DNA of 64,000 nucleotides from assembly GCA_946188165.1 (NCBI GenBank), contig CAMHTW010000005.1, positions 1 through 64,000 of the forward strand, read 5' to 3'. The position numbers and the translations under genes were made by a program. Numbering within the stretch: the first letter of the stretch is position 1; every line of letters starts with the position of its first letter. Of this stretch, positions 50,444 through 57,780 are shown piece by piece. The stretch comes from an uncultured Prevotella sp. (lineage in GTDB: Bacteria > Bacteroidota > Bacteroidia > Bacteroidales > Bacteroidaceae). Under the pieces are notes generated by a model that searched no databases, was not told the DNA's origin, and was given only the letters and a program-made list of their open reading frames with translations.

Positions 50444-50569
50444 AATCATTTTTGTTTTTTTAGTTAATAATGTTACTAAGTTATTCGAATTATGGTGCAA
50501 ATATACAACTTATTTCTTTAATAACGAAAGAAAAACGTCTATTTTTTTTGCCATTTCGGAAAATACGCA

Positions 50570-50577
50570 TACCTTTG
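50570..50577 (+). promoter_or_regulatory. Bacteroidetes -7 box (TACCTTTG) 4 nt before the start codon
   Basis: tacctttgcaacatg. Confidence 0.6.
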
Positions 50578-50581
50578 CAAC

Positions 50582-51028
50582 ATGATAAAAGCATTAAGAT
50601 ACATATTCATACTGACTTCCATTACCTTCATGGCAAGTTTATTAACAGGATGTGACAAGTTAAGTGATGATGACGATGCTGTAGCAGAATTACTACCAGG
50701 CACCTGGACCTTCAGCTACGAATTACAAAGTGAAGAGGAGACAGGCCTTAGTTTCAACTACGACCATGTGATATTCCGAACGGATAGTACTGTCACTATA
50801 ACTTATCCTGGTGGACAACTGGACGGCAAATATCGTGCGGGTAGTGCTGAGATACGTATTGAGGGTAAGTTAGCAGATGGTCAGGACCGCTTGATGCACT
50901 GGGTCATCCAGACATTCTCTAACAAACAAATCAAGGCTGAATACAAATTCGAATATAACGAGCAGTCCGTAACAGCTTTAGTTACACTCGACCGTACAGA
51001 CGACATGGAAGTGAAGAGTGAAAAGTGA
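50582..51028 (+). CDS. Lipocalin-like lipoprotein
   Basis: MASLLTGCDKL lipobox; LPGTWTFSYELQ... Confidence 0.6.
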   Translation: MIKALRYIFILTSITFMASLLTGCDKLSDDDDAVAELLPGTWTFSYELQSEEETGLSFNYDHVIFRTDSTVTITYPGGQLDGKYRAGSAEIRIEGKLADGQDRLMHWVIQTFSNKQIKAEYKFEYNEQSVTALVTLDRTDDMEVKSEK

Positions 51029-51032
51029 AGAG

Positions 51033-51884
51033 TTATTCCGTCTCGACGTCAGCACGACGGAACGTGGTGTCGTAAGTGACGATGTTACAAGCAGAGAAAT
51101 AACCCAAGCAACCACCCGTGAAGTTCTGGACAGGATTGGTGCCAGAATTCTGCATTACCTGCATAGAATAGAAATAGTCATACGTACGACGATCTATTGA
51201 ACGTATCTCCAGGTGTATCTTGTCACCATCCTTGAGAGCGTTGTCATCGTTCTTGTCGAGATTGCGCTCTGTGGTGCAGCTGAACAATTGTTGCAATTCA
51301 CCACCAGGATTGTGTGAGTCGTCCATCACAGCCCAACGATATCCTATCCCATTGCGATAGATATGCATAAAGTAATAGTTGTTCTGCCCACTGATGTCAT
51401 CTATCTTCAAATCGCCAAACAAGAGACGCTCAGAGAGCACATCCTTCCACACAAAACGGAAGGACGCGAACTGTGGTTCTGCCTGCATCACTGATGATGA
51501 CTGGAAATGGTTGCCATCGAGATAGATGTCAATAGTATATTGACTACCCTCATATCCCTGACAATCGGAGATATAATAGCCATTGCGCCAATAACGCAGC
51601 GTATCAAGCACATAGCCGTCTTCAGACAATACAACGGTAGCGCCTGTCAGATTGTGACTGTTCGAGACATTGTCTGTCATATCCTGTGTGGTGGTCAGGC
51701 GGACATAAGTGGGCTTGTTGGTACGATTCGTCGAACCACTCTGCGTCACAAGACCTTCAGCCACATAGAGCTGATCTACCTGATGGTAGTCGATATCTAT
51801 CTCTTTCTCACAAGAAGTAAGAAGTAAGAGGTAAGAGGTAAGAGGTAAGAGGTAAGAAAATACCTTATATATATTCTGTTTCAT
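51033..51884 (-). CDS. DUF4249 family lipoprotein
   Basis: YVAEGLVTQSG...; paired with TonB receptor gene. Confidence 0.8.
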   Translation of the reverse strand: MKQNIYKVFSYLLPLTSYLLLLTSCEKEIDIDYHQVDQLYVAEGLVTQSGSTNRTNKPTYVRLTTTQDMTDNVSNSHNLTGATVVLSEDGYVLDTLRYWRNGYYISDCQGYEGSQYTIDIYLDGNHFQSSSVMQAEPQFASFRFVWKDVLSERLLFGDLKIDDISGQNNYYFMHIYRNGIGYRWAVMDDSHNPGGELQQLFSCTTERNLDKNDDNALKDGDKIHLEIRSIDRRTYDYFYSMQVMQNSGTNPVQNFTGGCLGYFSACNIVTYDTTFRRADVETE

Positions 51885-51889
51885 AACAC

Positions 51890-53965
51890 TCAGAATTTAA
51901 TGTTGAATGATACTGAAGGTACTATACCAAAGAGACTGTACTGCTTGGCTTTAGTACGATGTCCGCTCTTCGAGTCCTCGAAATTAATCAAGTAGGGATT
52001 GTAGCGATTGTAGAGGTTATAGATGCCAAACACCCACTCACGCGTCATTCGTCCACCTTTGATTTTCTTGGTCCACGTGGCACTGACGTCCAGGTGATGA
52101 TAGTCAGGCGCACGATAGCCATTGCGCTCTGCATAATAATAGATGTAGTTGTCGATAATCTCGTATTTTGCACTGGGTGCCGTAAAGGCTTGACCAGAAT
52201 TATACACCCAGACTGCACTCAGCAACCAACGAGGCGACAACTGATAGCTGGCCACGATATTAATATCATGCCGACGGTCGTTATTGGCATCGTACCAACG
52301 ACCTTGGTTAATACCTTCAATCTGCGTCTGACTCCACGACAGCGTATAGCTGAGCCAACCCGTCAGCCGACCTTTATTCTTTCTGGCACACAACTCAGCA
52401 CCATAGCCTCGTCCCTTACCAGCCAACACCAGTCGCTCAATCTCGATAGCAGACGAAAAGCTGATACCGTCGCGATAATCGAGCACATTGTCTACATGGC
52501 GATAATAACCCTCAAGCGAGAAATCATAGTCTTGTGACGGTGTCATCGCAAAGAAACCCAAGCTGACCTGATCGGCTATCTCTGGCTTCACGATATTTGA
52601 ACTCATCGTATAGCGGTCAAAAGGTGTTGATGTGCTCTGATTGCGCAGGGCATGCAAATTCTGACTGGTACGGCTATAGCCTGCCTTGATGCTAAGAATT
52701 GGCGAGGCCTTCCACACCATACTGAGACGGGGCTCCAGCGTGACATGTGTCTTGACGGGGCGATTCTCCTTACGACGGTACATCCACGTTATCTGTCCTG
52801 CCTCGTTAATATCATAATAGAACGGACCGCCTAAGGCAGAGAAAGCTGTCAGTCGCAGACCTGCAGAGAAAGCAAGACGTTCTGACACCTCGTATTGCCA
52901 GTTGGCCCACAAGGCATTGTCCCAAGCCTTACGTTGCTCCTTCTCATGATTGGTAACACGTTGCCACTCGGCAGACTTCACATCAGTCAACATAGTCTGC
53001 AAACCAGCATTGATTTCGTGACGACCCGTCAGAATACGGAAGTTCTGGCGCAGCCCGACGTGACGGATATGACCTAAATAAGCAATATTGGTACCCAATA
53101 GCCAGATACCGTTATCTGTATCATACGATGATGCCAACAACGTCGTCTGACTGGTAGAATGCTGTCCTAAGTAACTCAACCACGACAGCGACCCTGCAAT
53201 ATTAGTCCAACGGATGTCCACCATATCCTCGATAGCTGTACGGTCGTGACTGGCAAAGAAGGAGAGGAATAACTGGTTGCGGTCGTTTACCTGATAGTCG
53301 AGTTTCAGATTGGTATCGTAGAAATACAAAGTGTTGCCCCTAAAGTCGTCACTCAGTTTCAGGAACATATCGGCATACGAACGACGGACATTAAACAATA
53401 CACCTAATTTATTTTTTACGATTGGACCCTCAACAGAAGCCTTTGCAGCCAATAATCCCACTGTTGCAGAACCATGCCACTGCTGACGATTACCTGTACG
53501 GGTAGCAATATCGAAAACGGCTGATGAAGCACCACCGTACTGGGCAGGAATCAGTCCCTTATAGAGTGTGGCTGTTGCCAAAGCATCGTCATTGAAAGCA
53601 GAAAAGAGTCCTGCCAAATGGCCGACATTATAGACGGGAGCGTCATCATAAAGAATTGTGTTCTGTGCTGATGTACCGCCTCGCACCTGGAAACTGCTGG
53701 AGGCATCGCTCTCTGCTTTCACGCCTGGCAGCAACTGCACAGAACGCATAATATCTGCCTCGCCAAACAATACGGGTTTGCTGGTAAGTTCCTTGACCTG
53801 AATCTGCTCGGCGCCAATCTGCACAGTACTCAGACGACGTTGTGCATTGTTGGCATTGACAACAATCTCCTCCAGTTGCTCGCCTTTCACCGTCGTAGTA
53901 TCGGTTTGGGCGACAGCAAATGTTGTCGTCAGCAAGGCCACCAATAGCATGTTTAGTCTATTCAT
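51890..53965 (-). CDS. TonB-dependent receptor with plug domain
   Basis: SVQLLPGVKAESDASSSFQVRGGTSAQNTILYDDAPVYNVGHLAGLFSAFN. Confidence 0.92.
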   Translation of the reverse strand: MNRLNMLLVALLTTTFAVAQTDTTTVKGEQLEEIVVNANNAQRRLSTVQIGAEQIQVKELTSKPVLFGEADIMRSVQLLPGVKAESDASSSFQVRGGTSAQNTILYDDAPVYNVGHLAGLFSAFNDDALATATLYKGLIPAQYGGASSAVFDIATRTGNRQQWHGSATVGLLAAKASVEGPIVKNKLGVLFNVRRSYADMFLKLSDDFRGNTLYFYDTNLKLDYQVNDRNQLFLSFFASHDRTAIEDMVDIRWTNIAGSLSWLSYLGQHSTSQTTLLASSYDTDNGIWLLGTNIAYLGHIRHVGLRQNFRILTGRHEINAGLQTMLTDVKSAEWQRVTNHEKEQRKAWDNALWANWQYEVSERLAFSAGLRLTAFSALGGPFYYDINEAGQITWMYRRKENRPVKTHVTLEPRLSMVWKASPILSIKAGYSRTSQNLHALRNQSTSTPFDRYTMSSNIVKPEIADQVSLGFFAMTPSQDYDFSLEGYYRHVDNVLDYRDGISFSSAIEIERLVLAGKGRGYGAELCARKNKGRLTGWLSYTLSWSQTQIEGINQGRWYDANNDRRHDINIVASYQLSPRWLLSAVWVYNSGQAFTAPSAKYEIIDNYIYYYAERNGYRAPDYHHLDVSATWTKKIKGGRMTREWVFGIYNLYNRYNPYLINFEDSKSGHRTKAKQYSLFGIVPSVSFNIKF

Positions 53966-54084
53966 GCCTGCAAAGGTAGTGCAAATCGAGCGAAACACCA
54001 AATTTATTTGGATTTTTCCGAGGTATAGCCTATCCCCTATCCTCTCCTTACCTTCTCCAACATTTTAAAATGTCATTTTTGGGG

Positions 54085-54144
54085 TTCAATATCATTATCT
54101 CTGTAAACTACTGAACAGCTGTTTGTTACAAGAATGATATTGAA
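54085..54144. promoter_or_regulatory. 60-bp inverted repeat TTCAATATCATT...AATGATATTGAA in the divergent intergenic region
   Basis: 12-bp perfect arms, CAGCTG near the centre. Confidence 0.5.
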
Positions 54145-54267
54145 AGATTTAATATCATAGCTATTTCATACAGTACTGTCTATTGTGCTAAAAAAGCAAG
54201 CTTTTTTGTGCATTCGCTGCTCAAAAATTTGGTTTTTCGTTTGCTTTGCACTATCTTTGCTGCAGTT

Positions 54268-55146
54268 ATGAATAATATGAAGAATTATATTGGGATATGT
54301 GCCTTGGCGATTGCGGTGTTATCATGCAAGGGCAAGGCGAATGATACACAGACGGAACAAGTAAATGGTCTGTATAGTGCCGTTTTGGCAAATAGTCAGC
54401 AGGCGGAAGCCAGACAGCAAGGAAAGAAAGCGCAGGTTGTCAGGTTGTTTGAGATTCCAGCACCACTCAAAGACCGGCCTGAACAGATACTGCATCGGAG
54501 AGGCTATACAACATCGTATAATCAGACGACGAAGACGCCCAACTGGGTGGCGTGGCACCTGACAGCTGCCCATACAAAGGGGCGCATCAATCGTGAACAG
54601 GAGGTATTCACGGAGGACGAGGATGTTGCAAAAGGACAGCGTGCCACTGACAACGACTACTATAACTCACGCTACGATAGAGGACACATGTGTCCTGCTG
54701 GCGACAACAAATGGGACCAGCAAGCCATGACGCAGTCGTTCCTCTTTACTAACATCTGTCCGCAGAATCATGGTCTGAACAAATACGAATGGAACGACCT
54801 GGAAATGCTTTGTCGTGAATGGGCACGAAAGTATGGTGCAGTGGACATTGTCTGTGGTCCACTATTTACCACCAGTGGCGAACAGAAGACCATCGGGCAA
54901 AACAAGGTCTGGGTGCCTGATGCATTCTTCAAGGTTGTGCTCTGTCGTCAGGGCTCGCCAAAAGCCATTGGCTTCGTCTATCAGAATGTAGGCAAGAAGC
55001 AGGCTATGGCAAATGCCGTTCGCAGCGTGGACGAGATAGAACGGTTGACAAAGATGGACTTCTTTCCAGAACTTGACGATAAGACTGAAACAAGGATAGA
55101 GGCCAAGGCCGAATTGTCTGATTGGTATATCCCTCGCAAACCATAG
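54268..55146 (+). CDS. DNA/RNA non-specific endonuclease (NucA type), lipoprotein
   Basis: YDRGHMCPAGDNKWDQQAMTQSFLFTNICPQ catalytic region. Confidence 0.93.
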   Translation: MNNMKNYIGICALAIAVLSCKGKANDTQTEQVNGLYSAVLANSQQAEARQQGKKAQVVRLFEIPAPLKDRPEQILHRRGYTTSYNQTTKTPNWVAWHLTAAHTKGRINREQEVFTEDEDVAKGQRATDNDYYNSRYDRGHMCPAGDNKWDQQAMTQSFLFTNICPQNHGLNKYEWNDLEMLCREWARKYGAVDIVCGPLFTTSGEQKTIGQNKVWVPDAFFKVVLCRQGSPKAIGFVYQNVGKKQAMANAVRSVDEIERLTKMDFFPELDDKTETRIEAKAELSDWYIPRKP

Positions 55147-55221
55147 GCATGATGACAAACTGCAAGTAAAAACGTCATATTATAAATTTAAAAAAACTAA
55201 GCAGAACTAAAACATTTCGAA

Positions 55222-56991
55222 ATGAAGAAAGTATTGTTGATGACAATGGCCGGCCTGATGAGTTTGAGTGCCAGCGCACAGTATCCTGACCTGACTGATG
55301 AGGCTAAGAAACTCATCGCCGAACAGAAAGAACAATGGAAGGCACATGCCGACTCCGCTTGGGAGGTGGCATTCCCCATAGTGGTTAAAGAAGCTAAAGA
55401 GGGGCGTCCCTACGTGCCCTGGGCCTTTCGCCCTTACGACCTGCGCCAAGCCAAGATACCCGCATTTCCTGGTGCCGAAGGTGGTGGCATGTTTACCTTT
55501 GGCGGACGTGGTGGCAAGGTGCTCACCGTTACCAACCTGAACGATGACGGCCCTGGCTCGTTCCGTTGGGCCTGTGAACAAGGTGGTGCACGTATTGTGG
55601 TGTTCAACGTCAGTGGTATCATCCGCCTGAAGTCGCCCATCTATGTGCGTGCTCCTTATATCACGATAGCCGGGCAGACGGCTCCTGGCGAGGGCGTGAT
55701 TATTGCTGGGGAGTCGTTCCAGGTAGATACGCACGACGTCATTGTTCGTCACATGCGCTTCCGTCGTGGCGAGACGCTGGTAACCAACCGTGAGGACTCG
55801 TTTGGTGGTAATCCTGTGGGTAACATCATGATTGACCACTGTTCGTGCGAGTGGGGTTTGGATGAAAATATCTCGTTCTATCGCCACATGTTCGATATGC
55901 ACGATGGCAAGCCCAATCGTAAGGAGCCTACCGTCAACGTAACGATTCAGAACACCATCAGTGCCAAAGCCCTCGATACTTGGAACCATGCCTTTGGCTC
56001 TACCATTGGTGGCGAGAACACCACGTTTATGCGTAACCTCTGGGCCGACAATACGGGTCGTAACCCAAGTATTGGCTGGGGTGGTGTGTTCAACTTCGTC
56101 AACAACATTGTTTATAACTGGGTACACCGTACTGCTGACGGCGGTGAGTTCTCAACGATGTCGAACTTCATCAACAACTACTATAAGCCAGGTCCCCTCA
56201 CACCTAAGGACACACCCGTCGGACACCGTATCGTCAAGTCTGAGAGCCGTTCGCAGGGACTGTTCCCCTACAAGCAGTTTGGTCGCGTCTATGCAGTCGG
56301 CAACATCATGGAGGGTTATCCTGAGATTACTAAAGACAACTGGAACGGTGGTATTCAGACAGCCGATAAGGATGGCGAGATGGATGCTACAGAATTGGCA
56401 CTGATGCGTTCGAACGAGCCATTTGAAATGCCCTACCTGAAGATTATGGGTACTGAGCAGGCTTTCGAATGGGTGCTCCAGAATGTTGGTGCCACCATTC
56501 CCTGTCGCGATATCGTTGACCAGCGCATCTGCGAAGAAGTTCGTACAGGTCAGGCTTACTACGTGAAGGACTACGAGAAAGAGTTGGCTAAGATAGAGAA
56601 GAAGACGGGTGTCAAGCAGAATCCTTATGGTGACATGTGGGGCCTGCACAAGAAGTCGCAGAACGAACAGGGCTTCTTTAAGTATCGTCGTCTGCCGCAG
56701 GACTCTTACAAGCAGGGCATCATCACCGACCCTCGTCAGATGGGCGGCTATCCTGAATACAAGGCCTGGGAGCCCTACGTGGATACAGATGGCGACGGTA
56801 TGCCTGACGAGTGGGAGAAGCAATATGGCCTGAATCCAAACGATGCCTCTGATGCTGTGAAGGATTGCAATGGTGACGGTTATACCAATATTGAGAAGTA
56901 TATCAACGGCATCAATCCGCAGTCCAAGACGGACTGGCGCAATCTGAACAACAACTACGATACGTTGGCTGCCAAAGGTAAACTAATGTAG
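55222..56991 (+). CDS. Pectate lyase (PL1-like)
   Basis: GSFRWACEQGGARIVVFNVSGIIRL, IMIDHCSCEWGLDENISFYR. Confidence 0.88.
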   Translation: MKKVLLMTMAGLMSLSASAQYPDLTDEAKKLIAEQKEQWKAHADSAWEVAFPIVVKEAKEGRPYVPWAFRPYDLRQAKIPAFPGAEGGGMFTFGGRGGKVLTVTNLNDDGPGSFRWACEQGGARIVVFNVSGIIRLKSPIYVRAPYITIAGQTAPGEGVIIAGESFQVDTHDVIVRHMRFRRGETLVTNREDSFGGNPVGNIMIDHCSCEWGLDENISFYRHMFDMHDGKPNRKEPTVNVTIQNTISAKALDTWNHAFGSTIGGENTTFMRNLWADNTGRNPSIGWGGVFNFVNNIVYNWVHRTADGGEFSTMSNFINNYYKPGPLTPKDTPVGHRIVKSESRSQGLFPYKQFGRVYAVGNIMEGYPEITKDNWNGGIQTADKDGEMDATELALMRSNEPFEMPYLKIMGTEQAFEWVLQNVGATIPCRDIVDQRICEEVRTGQAYYVKDYEKELAKIEKKTGVKQNPYGDMWGLHKKSQNEQGFFKYRRLPQDSYKQGIITDPRQMGGYPEYKAWEPYVDTDGDGMPDEWEKQYGLNPNDASDAVKDCNGDGYTNIEKYINGINPQSKTDWRNLNNNYDTLAAKGKLM

Positions 56992-57110
56992 TGCGGGCGA
57001 CACCCTAAATATAAAATAATAAATAAAAAAGTAGAGTATATGGAAACGAAAAAGGCACTTATATTTTTTCTTTTATATTTTATATTTAGCCCTGTAGGGG
57101 CGCAGACGGT
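56990..57110. repeat. Core + AT microsatellite inverted element enclosing the DUF3826 start codon
   Basis: TAAATATAAAATA at 57006-57018, inverted at ~57076-57088. Confidence 0.75.
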
Positions 57111-57651
57111 TGCCCTCAAGACTGAAGGGCAGGACCCTCAATACGTAGAAACCATCAAGGGACGTGCCCAGAAAATTGTTGACGGTCTGCAATTAACTGA
57201 TGCCAAGAAGGCAGAAAACGTGCGCAACATCATTGCCAACCGCTACTTTCTGCTCAACGACATCCATGCCAAGTATGATAAAAACCAACAGGATGCACGC
57301 GATGCCGAACTCTACAAGCATCACTTCGAATTGGCCTCGGCCTTGGCACTCTATCTGAATGAAGAGCAGATTGATGCTGTAAAGGATGGTATGACGTACG
57401 GACGACTGAAGCGCGACTATCAGGCTCAGCTGGAAATGATTCCAACATTGACAGACGAGGAAAAGGCGCAAATCCTTATCTGGCTCAAGGAAGCCCGCGA
57501 ATACGCCATGGATGCTGCCGACTCCAAAGGTAAACACTTCTGGTTCGACAAATATCGTGGACGCACTAATAACTGGCTTTCGGCTCGTGGCTATGACTTG
57601 AAGAAGGAGCGCGACGCTTGGATGAAACGTAGTGCGGCTTCGCCTAAATAA
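57040..57651 (+). CDS. DUF3826 family protein
   Basis: Signal peptide; AEKVRNI/NRYFLLNDIH-like segments; downstream of PL1. Confidence 0.75.
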   Translation: METKKALIFFLLYFIFSPVGAQTVALKTEGQDPQYVETIKGRAQKIVDGLQLTDAKKAENVRNIIANRYFLLNDIHAKYDKNQQDARDAELYKHHFELASALALYLNEEQIDAVKDGMTYGRLKRDYQAQLEMIPTLTDEEKAQILIWLKEAREYAMDAADSKGKHFWFDKYRGRTNNWLSARGYDLKKERDAWMKRSAASPK

Positions 57652-57780
57652 AAGATATAAAATAAATAATAAGAAAATCTTACTTGAAAGGACTATTATG
57701 AATTTACACCGAAATATAAGCCCAACGGTATTATTCTTCTTTATTTTTTATTTTATATTAAGTCCTGTAAAGGCGCAAAC
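57631..57780. repeat. Core + AT microsatellite inverted element enclosing the DUF4955 start codon
   Basis: agtgcggcttcgcc core; ATATAAAATAAA at ~57655-57666, inverted in 57730-57760. Confidence 0.75.

Noticed and set aside
55207-56127. 306-aa minus-strand ORF antisense to pectate lyase
   Set aside because: Mirrors a clear PL1 coding sequence; no recognisable domain.
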